DNA of 64,000 nucleotides, from the NCBI GenBank assembly GCA_963513935.1, contig OY740771.1:14847138-14911137 (forward strand), written 5' to 3'. Shown one piece after another: positions 24,380 through 36,390 of the stretch; position 1 is the stretch's first letter; each line of letters opens with the position of its first letter. The DNA comes from Aphrophora alni. Lineage: Eukaryota > Arthropoda > Insecta > Hemiptera > Aphrophoridae. Position numbers and translations under genes: made by a program. The notes below the pieces were generated by a model. The model saw nothing but the letters and a program-made list of their open reading frames with translations, was not told the DNA's origin and did not search any database.

Positions 24380-24665
24380 CTTAAATTTATAGCTAATCTC
24401 GTCCCGTAGAAGTGAGAACAGGAAGTAAAACATTTCACAGAGTAGCCGCGAGTCTTGAAAGCAATCACACGCAACTCTCACTATTTTTCTCTCTCGTAAG
24501 AAATCTATTAATTCACAACCAGGATCACGACCAGGGTGACAGACACAGTTCCGCCAAAATCTTATCTACGATCTCACACCGCTCTTCATCGCCGCGCATA
24601 CCATTAGCACACAAAAGACGCAGTATTTATCGTCTTAGATGCGAACGAAGATAAGACGCTTTTTT
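24380..24665. other. GC-richer island with GATA-type sites, possible regulatory element
   Basis: Balanced composition, no repeats, and paired AATCTTATCTACG and AAGATAAGACGC words (GATA-factor type sites). An open frame, 24412-24654, ends with KRRSIYRLRCERR but has no recognised domain. Confidence 0.2.
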
Positions 24666-25239
24666 ATCTCCACCTTGTATTAATCTAAAATAATAAACCA
24701 AATTTATAATATGAATAATTCAGTTATTAATTATTAGTTATTGTAGGAAGTACGGATGAATGAAGTCTGTAGCCTACTTTAATAACTATTTGGCATTGTC
24801 ATTTTTTAATGAATAAACATTTTGTCAGCTATAAAACTAGGCGAATTTTGATCGTGATGGAATGCGTGTATTGTCCACCATTTTGTATTTGTTCCTGTAA
24901 TTCGTTTTGAGTAGTTCGAAAACCCGTTCAATAAAATGGGTAGTACTAATAATTCTTTGAAAATGTGCTTTACAAAATGCGTTAGACGTAAATATTTAAC
25001 CGGTATTCATTTATGGATTTTAATGATTTTTTTAACGCTAATAAACATTAAAAAATTTATAAAATTGCCAAAATGTGTCCTGCGTGATTGAGACTTTTAT
25101 GAATAAAAACTTATTTTATTAAATATATGTTGAACAGAGATACATAATGTTGATCTTGGTATTTTAAATGTATTTGTTGTTTATAAGGCAAAAACATCTA
25201 GTTTATAATCGCCTTATTAGAAAAAGAAGTAAACGCAAT
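24666..25239. other. No recognisable gene
   Basis: AT-rich, no open frame. Confidence 0.5.
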
Positions 25240-25415
25240 AACAAAGAAGTCACCATCTCTCGAATACTCTAAAAGGGAATAGAACAGAGTCGGTCTTGAA
25301 AAACGTGTTTTCAATATGAGTACCTAAATGAATAAAGTTGTAGATCAAGCTAGGCCCCCTCGGGATTGCCACGTCCATACTCATATAAGTGAGACCTTGA
25401 AATACAAAGGTGTGA
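25240..25415 (-). repeat. Dispersed repeat, family A, copy 9
   Basis: In reverse: CTCGAATACTCTAAAAGGG, AACAGAGTCGGTCTTGAA, TAGATCAAGCTAGG, CTCGGGATTGCCACGTCC and CATATAAGTGAGACC. Confidence 0.7.
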
Positions 25416-25629
25416 AGAAAACATAACAAGCAATTGTAAAAAAAAAAAAATCTTCATTTAAAAACTACGTTTGAACTGTTTTAAAACTTAACAAAAAAAT
25501 ATAAAACTGGTTCATTTACTACGTTTTTAATGTCTTCATATCTATGAATTAAAAATCTTTTGTGTCGCGCATAATGAATGAAAATTTGTACAATGACCAA
25601 ATCATCATTCTCAGTGCACAAATCTTACT

Positions 25630-25790
25630 GACACAGGACTGTCCAGAGTCTCGTTCAATGTGTCTGGTCACAGTCCACTATCAGTGGAGTTTCTGCGCCA
25701 GTAACAACTGAGGATGGTTAGACAATCGTTGAAACATCTTGTATTTGTATTGTACAATAAAGTGTTTTTCATGAAAATTGTCTTTTCATT
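25630..25790. repeat. Retroelement-like 3' end with a hammerhead-like core
   Basis: A hairpin (TCCACT, ATC, AGTGGA near 25675-25689), CTGAGGA (25708-25714), a stem TGGTT/AATCG, GAAA at 25731-25734 and a short ACA...TGT palindrome are followed by AATAAAGTGT, a polyadenylation-type hexamer. The arrangement parallels the 17.35-kb motif, but two extra bases precede GAAA. Confidence 0.3.
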
Positions 25791-26379
25791 CATTTAGTGA
25801 TTGAAGTTTTCACAATTCACAAGTTTAAAAAATGCAGATTTGTTCTTCATTATTTTCTCTATAATTTTATAAAAATAACATATAACCTGTATATAGCCCT
25901 ATTATTATTTACGTACAAAAAATATGGGCAGTAGTTAGATTGTTTACGTTTTCAACTACTGATTTATGAGGTCTACTGATTACAGAAAAAACTAGTTTTA
26001 TTTAAAAATATTAATTTTGAAAACCCTTCTTTCAATTCAATTATTTTAATAAAACAAATCATCTTAATGCTTTTTATTTTATTCGAATTGTAAATTTGAG
26101 TTCCACTAACTTTTGATTGAATACATTTTGAAATTTAAATCAATGTTGCTGGAAAGAGGATCATCAAACCTGGACGGGACCAATACAGTGTCCTATGAAG
26201 AGCTATGTAATTTTTATTAATATGCTTTATTCCCAACATTTGGCATCATTTTGTGTATACAAATCGCAGTCCTTTGTGTAGTGTAAACCTGTGGTGGTTT
26301 CAAAATATAATGTTTGTAATAAGTTTTGAGTAGTTTTAATCTTGTATTTTTTTTTTTTGCGTTATAGATTTACGTAATT
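25791..26379. other. No recognisable gene
   Basis: AT-rich. Confidence 0.5.
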
Positions 26380-26560
26380 TACGTAGATTTAGTTTGTTTC
26401 CAACATGACCCTAGGCTATTAGGACGTTGGAATTTTTCTCATTTATGATCTAGATTTACCACTGGATAATGAGAGTTGATTTAACTTTCGAAACGTTCTG
26501 TATTAGTTCCATATTATAATACATAAATGTCCGAAGAATAATAATATAAACAATACATCA
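26380..26560 (+). repeat. Dispersed repeat, family C
   Basis: ACCACTGGATAATGAGAGTT, GATTTAACTTTCGAAACGTT and ACATAAATGTCCGAAGAATA match segments near 32540, 42510 and 63150. Confidence 0.55.
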
Positions 26561-27019
26561 TTATTAAATATATAATTCCATAATATATAATTCTGTTTTA
26601 TCCTAGTGATATCCTTAAACTGATGAAACTCATCTTTTGGCAAATAAAATTAAAATTATATAGCTTAAGATTTATCTCAAATGTTTATTTAGTTTACGGG
26701 TTGTCTAAACCTCCAATCAGATTTACGTAGATAATATCTGGGAGTTCTTACCATTTGAAATGAATACTCATAGTAAAATATTGAACATTGCAAAGTAGCG
26801 ACGTCAGGAGGTGTGTAATGTGTATGTCAGCTTCAAGTTAATAACAGGGCTGGAACTTCTGACAGGATTAATGATACTATGACTACCTTCTGCTCGAAGG
26901 AATTACGAGAATGAATTTTAAATTCTGTTTTGAGGGTCCTTAGGCAAAGTAAGAATCTTTGAGTTTTTGAAGCAGAGCCTCTCTGTCTGTTAGAAACATT
27001 ATTGTAGTTGTTTTTCTGT

Positions 27020-27255
27020 TTTGTAAAGGCGAAAAACTTCGGTCTCATCGTCTTATAAAAAAAGGAAATAAGGAACATAATACAAAAACGTCTAGCCTTC
27101 GAATACTCTCACAGCGTCAGAGTCAGGATAGAACCAGAGTTGGTTAAAAGAGATTTAATAAGATGTAATCTGAAACTACACGAATTAATGTATTGATCCA
27201 GTTAGGGGTCTCTCAGGGTTGCCTCATGTACTCACTATAATTGAGACCTTGAGGC
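27020..27255 (-). repeat. Dispersed repeat, family A, copy 10
   Basis: In reverse: CATCGTCTTATAAAAAAAGG, CTTCGAATACTCTCACAGCG, AGAACCAGAGTTGG, AGTTAGGGGTCTCTCAGGG and CTCACTATAATTGAGACC. Confidence 0.7.
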
Positions 27256-27393
27256 TGAAAGTAGAACAAATGGTACAAAACATACTTTCACATCTATACA
27301 TTACATAAAAAACAAATAAAATATACATATTACTGCCCAGGTTAGTATAGTAGCTATTATTAAGCTTTATGTACAAGAGGTTTTGGTTTTAAT

Positions 27394-27460
27394 CTATAGG
27401 GAGAGAATGGTTTTTACCTATAGGGAAAGAATGGTTTTTATCTATAGGGAGAAAATGGGC
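27394..27460. repeat. 24-bp tandem repeat, three copies
   Basis: CTATAGGGAGAGAATGG plus a T-rich end starts at 27394, 27418 and 27442. The second and third copies have single-base changes. Confidence 0.9.
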
Positions 27461-27694
27461 TCAAAAAGTTATGGTGTTGATCCGTCATCTTGAGAAAATC
27501 GAGTAGCTACAATAAGTAGTGAATCTTGGTTACGAAAACTCAAATCATTACATTCATACAAGAATGGTCTTTTGTGAGCGACATCTGCAACAAGCATTGT
27601 TAGACGGATTTTCGTTTATGAAAATATTAACCGTGTGGTTTAGACTGATTTTTGTACAATTTGTGGAAAATCGTGATGACACTGATCTGAAGTA

Positions 27695-27960
27695 AGGCTA
27701 TTTCCAAGAAGACAGTGCAATTTGTTAGACATCCGGTGCTTCAATTATTCTTACAATCAGTTTTTTAAGACCTTATTGTTTCAAAATGATACGTGATTAC
27801 ATAAATCGCTCTGCCTAATCTCTACGTTACCCTTATCTTTTGGAGTTTTGGCAAATGGTATGGAGGTCATTCAAGAACATTTAGATATATTCTAGAAGTC
27901 AACAGACTTCTCAGAACATCTTGAAATATGTAGGCATAGGAGGAGTTATGTTTGATGCCA
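27695..27960 (+). pseudogene. Degenerate DDE (Tc1/mariner-like) transposase
   Basis: A frame at about 27697-27795 reads GYFQEDSAIC, stop, TSGASIILTISF. This matches the block around the second catalytic Asp of DDE transposases of the pattern FxQDxAxxHTS. Downstream scraps in other frames (near 27815-27940) resemble the following PxLxxxxFxxWxxxK and EVIQEHLDIF regions. Several stops and frameshifts make it plainly dead. The exact subfamily is uncertain. Confidence 0.5.
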
Positions 27961-28029
27961 TCCATTTATTTTGATTTCGCAATGCTTCTGTATATATTTA
28001 TTTAAGTATTATGTAATTTTGAAGCAAAA

Positions 28030-28262
28030 TGTATTTTTTAAATCAAACAAAAGTGGCCTTGACCATTTAAGTGCCAGTAGATAAGTAAAAATATATATTT
28101 TTAAAATCAAACAAAAATGGCCTTCACCATTTAAGTGCCAGTAGATAAGTAAAAAAAAAATATATTTTTTTTAAAAATCAAACAAAAATGGCCTTGAACA
28201 TTTAAGTGCCAATAGATAAGGAAATTTTTTTTTTAAATCAAACAAAAGTGGCCTTGAGAGAT
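28030..28262. repeat. Short tandem array, four units of 60-71 bp
   Basis: AATCAAACAAAAGTGGCCTT recurs at 28041, 28105, 28176 and 28236, followed in the first three by CATTTAAGTGCCAGTAGATA (or a near copy). Length varies in the A/T runs between units. Confidence 0.9.
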
Positions 28263-28264
28263 AA

Positions 28265-30060
28265 GGGAAAATATAATTAATACCGTAGGAATCGAAACAT
28301 CAACATAAATAATTACCAGCTGTTTTTCTATAGATCTAATGATGTTTATGTAATTTGTTTGTTTAATAAATATTTTACATGAAATGAAAATGGTAAAGGT
28401 TTTCCACCAATACCACCAGTACAAAGATAAACAGATAAATACATAAATAATACACAACACCATAGCAACACTAACAATATCTTCAATTGCTAGCTGGTGG
28501 AATCTCCCAGTAATTTACTACAACCTTGATATAGTTTTATGTAGATTGTTTGCTTAATAAATATTAATTTAATATTCATTGGAACTGCTAAAGGTTTTTC
28601 ACCAATACAAAATTTAAACATAATAAATGAGTAATAAATAATACCATAGTAACCCTAACAATAACTTCAATTGCCAGCTAGTTGAAACTCCCATTGATTT
28701 CGTAACCCCTTGATGCAGTTTTATGTAGATTGTTTGCTTAATAAATATTTAATATGAAATGATCATTGTAATGATTTTTCACCAATACTACCAGATAAAG
28801 ATAAACAAATAAATAGTACGTAATAATATGAAACCCTAACAATAAATCCAATTGTTAGTTGGTTGAATCTCCCAGTGGTTTACTATAGCTTTGATGTAGT
28901 TTTGTGTGTAATTACTTTGTTTAATAATTGTTGAAACTGATAAAAAATTTCGTCAATACCACCACTACAAAGACGAATAAATAAATAAATACTGTATAAT
29001 ATCACAGGAACACTAAGAATAATTATAATTGCCAGCTGTTTAAATCTCTCAGTGGTTTTCTATTGTCTTAATGCATTTTTGTGTAATTTCTTTCATTAAG
29101 AAATGTTTAATGGGAAATGAAAATGATAATAGTTTTTACCAATACCACCTGTATTAAGATATACAAATAAATAATGAATAACATCAAGGTATCCATAACT
29201 TCAACTTCAATTGTCAACAGGTTTAATCAATCAGTGGTTTTCTTTAGTCTTTTTGCAGTTTTATGTGATATCTTTGCTTGAGAAATGTTTAATATGAAAT
29301 ATAAATGGTAAACGTTTTGAAAAATACCACCGTTACAAAGATAAATAAAAATATTAATAAATAAATAATACATAACAACATGGGTATTCTAACTTTAATT
29401 GTCAACTGGTTGAATCTCACAGTGGTTTTCTATAACATTATCCAGTTTCATGTAATTGTTTTGTTTAATAATTGTTTACTATGAAATGAAAATGGTAAAG
29501 GTGTTTCCCCAATACGAACAGTATAAAGGTAAATAAATAATTAAATAATGCATCACACTATAGCAACTCCAAAACTTCAATTGCCAGCTGTTTGAATCTT
29601 CCAAATGTTTTCAATAACCTTGATACAGTTTTATGTAATTTGTTTGTGTAATAAATGTTTATTGTAAAATGAAAATGGAAATGGTTTTTCACCAATACCA
29701 CCAAAACAAAGATATATAAATAAATAATACATAATTATATGGAAACCCTGACAGTAACTTCAATTCGTAGCTGGTTGAATTTCCCAGTGGTTTTCTACAA
29801 CATTGATGCAGTTTTATGTAATTTGTTTGCTTAATACATGTTTAATGTGAAATAAAACTGATAAATTTTTTCACCAATACCACTACTACAAAGATAAATA
29901 AACAAATAATACATAACACCATAGCAACCCTAACAATAACTTCAATTGCCAGCTGGTTGAAACTCCCAGTGATTTTTTTATAGTCTTGATGCAGTTATAT
30001 GTAAATTGTTTACTAAAAAAATATTTAATCTTAAATTAAAACAGTAAATGTTTCTTGGAT
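28265..30060. repeat. Degenerate satellite, about 182-bp unit, ten copies
   Basis: The landmark AGTTTTATGTAATTTGTTTG and its variants lie near 28346, 28530, 28719, 28898, 29070, 29257, 29445, 29626, 29810 and 29990. Each unit also carries TTCACCAATACCACC, CAAAGATAAATAAA, CATAGCAACCCTAACAATAA, CTTCAATTGCCAGCTGGTTG and CTCCCAGTGGTTTTCTA. Divergence between units is large, so this is an old array. Minus open frames within it are incidental. Confidence 0.9.
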
Positions 30061-30139
30061 CACCCTGTAATATACAATTTTCAATACATTATATTAAATA
30101 CACTAGCACCAATTGTAAATAAAATACTGTTTTAACCAT

Positions 30140-30600
30140 TTCCACTATCTAAACAGTGGAACAAACAATCTTACAACCAATATTCCTTGAGCAACTGTAA
30201 CTATCCATTCTGAAAGTACTTTGATTTATCGTCGATCGTAAACGTTTCACTCTCACATTGAGCGTAGGTTAGTGTTATTTTATTACACGTTTAGATAGTT
30301 GGATGTATATTAGTCGTTTCGTGCGATGACGTCACAATTTGGTCTTCCCGTCAAATAATTAACGGCCGATTAAATCTCGTATAAGGACCACTGTTACTTT
30401 CCCGTCTCCATCCAAAACGGGCGGCAACATTAATAATCCGGCTTAATTACTATTACTTCAAAGATCGTGTTTAATTAAATATTACTTCATTTATTTTATG
30501 AACTGAAATCAACGTTCGAACCAATTTAGTTAGTTGCCTTTTAAGTTAGTGGGCGCGGCGGTCGAGAACAGTAGATTAGTATATTTAGACATCTGAGAGT
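30140..30600. promoter_or_regulatory. Candidate regulatory island with a perfect CRE
   Basis: A non-repetitive, more balanced stretch with TGACGTCA (30327-30334, the CREB/ATF palindrome), TAATCCGGCTTAATTACTAT (homeodomain-type TAATCC and TTAATTA cores), TTAATTAAATATTAC and GTGGGCGCGGCGGTCGAG. Several such sites in a window of otherwise decayed repeats suggest a conserved enhancer, but this rests on motif reading alone. Confidence 0.3.
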
Positions 30601-31393
30601 GTAAGTGGAAAGACGAGTAAAGGTTTATGAGTACAGTTCGTGGTGTTTTCACTTCGCATAAGTGCATGCACGAACACTTACATACATGGAGTAATTAAAT
30701 GTATTCCTAGGTGAAGCGATGCTTCCTAGGTGTGGAATCAAATCTGATTTTGTTAGTGACGCTATTTCAGAGCAATTACGTTACCGATTTGAATAAAATC
30801 TTCTATGTAACTATAGCAAATCAGATTATGTAGTTTGGTGCTCTCATCAAGTAAGAGTAAGGATAACATTTATTCAGATAACTATTACATGCAACCCGTT
30901 ATGGTTGATTGGGGTTAAACTAATTAATTAATACCAGGTTAGCCTTCCCATCATAGGATTACCCAGTGGCTCTCCCCGTCCCGTTTGAGGTCTAAATTTC
31001 CCTAACCTGTTCAAACCAATAATTACTCTAGATAACCAGTTCTTAAAGTGTTAGTTTTAATAATCTAAAAGGGAGGACTTAGATTAAATTTTGAAAAGTA
31101 CTCCAAATGCTTGCCCATAGGCTTTCTTTCAGTAGCTGATCCACTGCCATCCTGATTGCCGAGATATTGGCTTGCTGTAGATGAATCACAAAACAAAACC
31201 GAAAATTCAACTATACCCAACACTTCACAGACGGGTTTTGAGGTCGCCTAGGATATCATCTATGTCAATGGGTGTAAAGATGAACTGATATAACTACATA
31301 AATTAAGAAAATAAAGCTGATCTGAACGTCAGGACATTGTAAAATATGAGTTGGCCATGGAGGGATTATCCAATCTTTTTACGGTTTATTATT
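30601..31393. other. No firm gene
   Basis: Contains retroelement-like words (ACCCAGTGGCTCTCCCCGTC near 30960) that could not be placed in a protein frame. Confidence 0.35.
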
Positions 31394-31632
<239 letters not shown>

Positions 31633-31639
31633 TTAATTC

Positions 31640-31935
31640 CAAATAGTCAAACATTTTCTTTAATAGTTCTGATGAAGAAATGGATTGCAGAGGTAGGAAG
31701 AAAGGACCTCGGATTGATGGCAGGCATATTAACAGGTCACTTTGTTTTGAAACACATGTTTCCAATATGGGAATGAGAGACTTATCTGATTGCGATCTGT
31801 GTGGACTGGAGAAATCTGAGTATTTTTTACCTCTTATGAAAGCAACAGCAGGGTTAGAAATGTTAGGTAAGGATACTATGAATAAGGAGAATTTGCAGGA
31901 GAAGTCCTTCCCTAATCTGTTGAGGGAAGTCTAGA
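31640..31935 (+). pseudogene. Non-LTR retrotransposon ORF2 C-terminal tail, frameshifted
   Basis: One frame gives [18 protein letters not shown] up to about 31765. A second frame then gives [20 protein letters not shown] and later [14 protein letters not shown] with a stop at 31932-31934. The order LTGHxxLxxxxxxMGxxxxxxCxxCGxxExxxxF is known from the RNase H and Cys-rich tail of jockey/R1-type ORF2 proteins. The frame change near 31755-31770 shows a small indel. The fragment starts almost at the end of the GA tract. Confidence 0.7.
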
Positions 31936-32429
31936 GAACTGGTAGTTTTTTGGTGTAGGGAAACAATAAGATACTGAGGTAGTGAGTAGAAAAGGCTCAC
32001 GACCCATAACTATGGGGAAGTTAAGCTCACTTCATTGTAGAACAGAATAGATACAGATAGTGACTGGGTCCAAATTTTCTCTATTGGTGAGAAATTTAAG
32101 GTAAAAGGTATCCCAATATAAGAAATGTTCCTTGCGGCAATTTTATTGTATAATCTTAATTACCATATTCTGTACAAAACTGGTCGCTAAGGAAACAACG
32201 TTAAATTGTTACTACCAATTTAGGTAACCTAACCTCAAAACTACATAATAGATTTGCGTAAGTTATGTCTCTACATGTAATCTACGTTGTTACTTTTTAA
32301 TGGACAGTATATCAGGGACTTACAGGTAATAATATCTTGAAAGAGGGAACGAAAGGATGCGAATTACAAATAAACCGTTAGAACTGTCCCGTTGGCACAC
32401 TTCTTTTACGTGTTGTTTTTAGTGTTAGT
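31936..32429. other. No recognisable gene
   Basis: No bounded repeat or open frame. Confidence 0.45.
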
Positions 32430-32625
32430 TTATATTTCCGTTAACTAATGGTTTTCCTCATAATATTTCTTAGGTGTTTTGATGAGGCCTATATTTAGCC
32501 TTGGGTTGTTTTCTTTTATTCCCTGGCTACCAGACTCTGTAGACCCTTTACATATTCTAGGTTTATCACTTGGTAATGGGAATTAATAAACACTTTAAAA
32601 AGTCGTGTTCTATTACACAAATTGT
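32430..32625 (+). repeat. Dispersed repeat, family C, second copy
   Basis: GATGAGGCCTATATTTAGCC, CTAGGTTTATCACTTGGTAA and AAAAGTCGTGTTCTATTAC match the copies near 42500 and 63100. Confidence 0.5.
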
Positions 32626-32729
32626 AATTTAAAAAATTAATATGTAAACATATCAACAATCCACAATTATTTAATAATTTTCAAAACATAATATTTGTTG
32701 AGATATTGGGTGTGTTGGATTTTTTCCAT

Positions 32730-32950
32730 GTTTGTTTAATGACGAAAAACTCCATCGCCTTATAAAATAAGGAACAAAAGAACATAAAATAAAGACCTCT
32801 AGCTCTCGAATAGTATTCCAGCGTCATGGTTGAATGTGAACAACAGTTGTTCAAGAAAGACTTGATAGGAACGATCAAAGAGAGGGATCTAGCCCAAAAT
32901 AACATTAAAAAAGGTTGTAGATACAGCTATGATCTCTCGAGACTTTTGCG
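32730..32950 (-). repeat. Dispersed repeat, family A, copy 11
   Basis: In reverse: CATCGCCTTATAAAATAAGG, AAAGACCTCTAGCTCTCGAA, AACAACAGTTGTTCAAG, AGAGGGATCTAG and GTAGATACAGCTA. Confidence 0.7.
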
Positions 32951-33759
32951 TCTGAACATGCCGATATTAAGGTCGAGCTAGACAAACATACGGATCTAAA
33001 AACAACTTTCTACAACCTCATCGAGTATTTTGTAATTACGTATTGAAAAATTATTTAGTTAAAACCTGTTGCGTTACTGTAGGTAGTGCCAAAACAACAA
33101 CAAAAAAAGGGTACCGGGTCAAAATAAATTTACTGGTCTGCTCCATATAAAACATGAAGGGGCGTCGATCAGCTGATAGCTACAAGGATAAGGTGTAACT
33201 CATTAGACAAGATAAGTTTTAATCTGAAATCAAATTGAATCTTTGTAAACAATAATAATTAATTATATTTAGTCTGTTTATTTTGGCGTGGCACAGACGC
33301 AGATGTAAGAAGAGAAGATTTAGTGGTTAGTTCTTCTCGTAGATTAGTAAAATAATTGGATCATAATTCCCCGTCTAACAAGTCTCATAGTTGACTGCCA
33401 CTTAAATAGCTTTGTCATTTCTACGTCCCCTACGACCATACGCTTGCTAATGAAAATGTGCTATAAATTTAAATGATTTCAATTAGATTTTAACTGGCGT
33501 GAAAAACATAGTAACGAACTCTCACTTTTTTCTTGTTCAAGATTATTCATAGATCTGTTGAAACTCCCACATTTTCAGTTCCGGTTAAGTTCATTGAATC
33601 GGGAGTGAATGGAACGAGATCGTATTAGATATAAAGAACTTTACGCTAGGATTGGGAATTTATTAGTTATTAACCTTATAAAAATGTGGGAGAGATATTT
33701 ATATAAATATGACTTTTCACACATCATATAAAAAAAAAAACAGCCTAAAAACACTGCAC
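32951..33759. other. No recognisable gene
   Basis: AT-rich, no open frame and no bounded repeat. Confidence 0.45.
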
Positions 33760-34073
33760 ACACTTTTTCACTCAACCTAATAAAACCAAATAAAAACTAA
33801 CCTAAACTAATCGTTTCCAAAAATTCAATTTCAATAGTGTTCAACAGAAAATGAAAATGGACGACGTTTTGAAAATATATTTGCATGTTTAAATTAGTGT
33901 CACTTTTGGCATAAACAAATCCTAAGCGTAAATCTTATTTTGAGCTTTTAACTTTAAATTTGCAATTTGCACACGAATTTGAGCCATTAATTTTTATATT
34001 TAACTATAATTTTATCGAAATCGGAAGTGATTTTGAGAAATTAAGCTAACAATAACTCACGAACAGGTTTTTT

Positions 34074-34169
<96 letters not shown>

Positions 34170-34410
34170 GAACCAATACGTTTTCGAGTTTTACACTCCA
34201 AAAAACTTGATCAAAATTGTTGGAGCCGATTTTGAAAAAGTTGTAATTTTATTTTTTTACTTATTACAGTTACCCTTAAATATTTAGTACATAAAAATGT
34301 TTCTCGTTGAGCTGTAGAGCACTGTCAACATACAACAGAGATCAATCCCAAAACCACACTTTTGGGGACCTCAAAATGTATATCTCCGCAAAATATTTTT
34401 AAAATCCTTC
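33760..34410. repeat. Dispersed repeat, family G, interrupted by a GA tract
   Basis: The left part shares words with 18110-18490 and the right part (34300-34410) with 16010-16180. The GA tract at 34077-34166 lies between AACTCACGAACAGGTTTT and AACGGAACCAATACG. Confidence 0.5.
34077..34166. repeat. (GA)n microsatellite, about 90 bp
   Basis: Pure GA, lying within family G sequence. Confidence 0.95.
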
Positions 34411-34535
34411 ACATAACTTTCTCTTAACTGTATATATCTAATAAGGAAAAGAAGGATTCTCCGAACCACAAAAACAAGAAACCAAACTAAGATTTTAATA
34501 AATCTAGTACTATTCAACATACTTTTTCATATCCT

Positions 34536-34913
34536 TCGTCGAAAATAGTTCTATTGTGTAACCATTACAGCCGTTTCATCTTCAGGGATATGTTTTAATA
34601 GCAAGGGAATAATTTATAAACTTGCACTACATTTTATACACGTTTATATTTTAAACTTTTTACTATACTAAATTATAGTACATGTCAAAGAAATTTGAAA
34701 ATTTTGGGTTGTGGCTACACTGTTGCTATTAGTAAACTCTCTACTGGCAGTAACAGAAGTGAAATGTGGCCACAACCCAAAAATTTAAAATTTCTTATAC
34801 TTATACTATAATTTTAGTACAATAATATATTTTAAAATTGTAAATAAAATTTAGTGTAAGTGTATAAAGTATTCCTGAAGATGTTAATTTAATTTTTGAC
34901 GAAAGATAGATGT
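34536..34913. mobile_element. Foldback element, about 380 bp
   Basis: Left arm (about 34536-34720) and right arm (about 34768-34913) are imperfect inverted copies. Best-matched parts are TTTTGGGTTGTGGCTACA against TGTGGCCACAACCCAAAA, and CATCTTCAGGGATA against TATTCCTGAAGATG. The left arm has about 30 extra bases. The loop is about 50 bp. There is no open frame; CTGAAGA...GAAA (34875-34904) gives another hammerhead-like core. Confidence 0.75.
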
Positions 34914-34985
34914 AGATTATTAATTAACGTATTTCAAAAGGCTAAAAATGGAAGCAATTCTAATAGGTTTATTGTAATAACCTTA

Positions 34986-35025
34986 TGTACATTTCGATGA
35001 CATAGTCATCATCCTCAGATTTCCT
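34986..35025 (-). ncRNA. Hammerhead-like core relic
   Basis: On the minus strand: CTGAGGA (35018-35012), a T, a perfect 6-bp stem GATGAC/GTCATC with loop TAT, GAAA (34995-34992) and an ATG-TA-CAT palindrome. Stem I complementarity is not convincing, and the extra T before stem II is present as at 17.35 kb. Confidence 0.25.
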
Positions 35026-36189
35026 AATATCTATATCTCACTGATGAAGATATCTTCTTGAGATATCTTCTCCATTCCTCTTTTACAGCTTTCGTGAGTT
35101 TCAAAAGTTTTTGTGAGCGTTATTCTCAAACATTTTTCCTGACGGTGTCCCACAATTGTTCAAGCCGGCACTTTCTCAGTGCCAGTCCATAATAACATCA
35201 TCTTCTTCCGTGAAGTAGTCGGTCACCACTGCAATAGATTACGATCGTGGCTAATCATGGATCAGTAAAGAAATCTGGGCTAATAAAGGAAACACTACAT
35301 AATATTTTACAATGTTTTCATGTGTTTAGCTTTCAGAGCAGTCTAGACAGCTATTAAATTTGTGTGGGCTTCATAGGTAATGTCTCCACAAAACAATAAA
35401 TTTTCCCCAAAAGTCTCTCTGGTTAGTTGAAGGTTTCTGAAAATCTATCCTTAATTCTTATGAAATGCTGACATCCGTCTTATAATCATAGACAAACTCC
35501 AAGTACCAGACTTTCTAATATTCAACTTACAAGTTTTAGGGCTAATCTAAATCTGGGTACTCGATGCCACCTCATAAGTAAAGGACCTATAACGTGCCAT
35601 CTGCTGTTTTTATTTTTTATTTTTTTTTATTAATATTCGTGGAAGCTAAGCATTTCGGCTGGACATATCGAGGCCGTTTGATTAATACTGGGAGCTTGTT
35701 TTTTTTCTATATACTCTCTTGCCTCTCATCTTTTATTCTAGATGTACCTGTAGTCTCCTACTGCCCGTACCTGTTACGTAATCACTCTTCCGTTGATCAC
35801 GTGATTGACTCCAATCTTACAACGTCTCTGTGAGCACGTCCTTCTTCAACCGCATCATTCACTCTGGCTGCTTTTGTTAATGTAAAATTGAAAGATCTGT
35901 TCATAATTTTCTTCTCAAAAAAATGAAAATATAGACACAAAATGTCAGAACTCTGTAATACCACCAACAATCAAGTAATAATTGATCTTTCAAACATAAT
36001 TAAAAGCAATTTCCAAGGTAAGGAAAGGTATATCAGAAAGGAAAACTACTGTTATTCTAAACTAAAAGTGTCTGAAATACATATTGTAAAATATTTAGAT
36101 AAGAAATTTACTTATTATCAACCTTATCGTTGCTGTGTTTCAATTCTGTTTCCGAGTTTCCTTTGTGAATTTACAATTGCGGACTAAAC
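35026..36189. other. No recognisable gene
   Basis: Open frames at 35594-35833 and 35942-36187 lack domains and coding composition. A CACGTG-containing word (GATCACGTGAT near 35795) stands out but is single. Confidence 0.4.
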
Positions 36190-36390
36190 ATCCTGTTTCA
36201 AAAATCTCCAGGTCTCCGGCAGGGCCATGATATTGTCTTGCTGTGCCCTCTTCACCTTGGATAGTTTAACGTCCGCTATTGACGTACCCCATGAGTAAAG
36301 TGTAGAGTTGCGCCGTGATAGAAAACGATTCTGCCTCTTTGAATGGTGTCAAGGCCATGTAAAAGAACAAGCAAGGTGCATTTTCAAGTA
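36190..36390 (-). pseudogene. Non-LTR reverse transcriptase fragment (post-polymerase region)
   Basis: On the minus strand one frame gives NSTLYSWGTSIADVKLSKVK followed by RAQQDNIMALPETWRFLKQD. In LINE reverse transcriptases of the CR1/jockey kind a YGxxxWGxS-xxxxxxFxxQKRAxR block follows the polymerase palm, and this is a decayed copy. Upstream on the minus strand the similarity continues weakly in other frames to about 36390. Confidence 0.55.
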
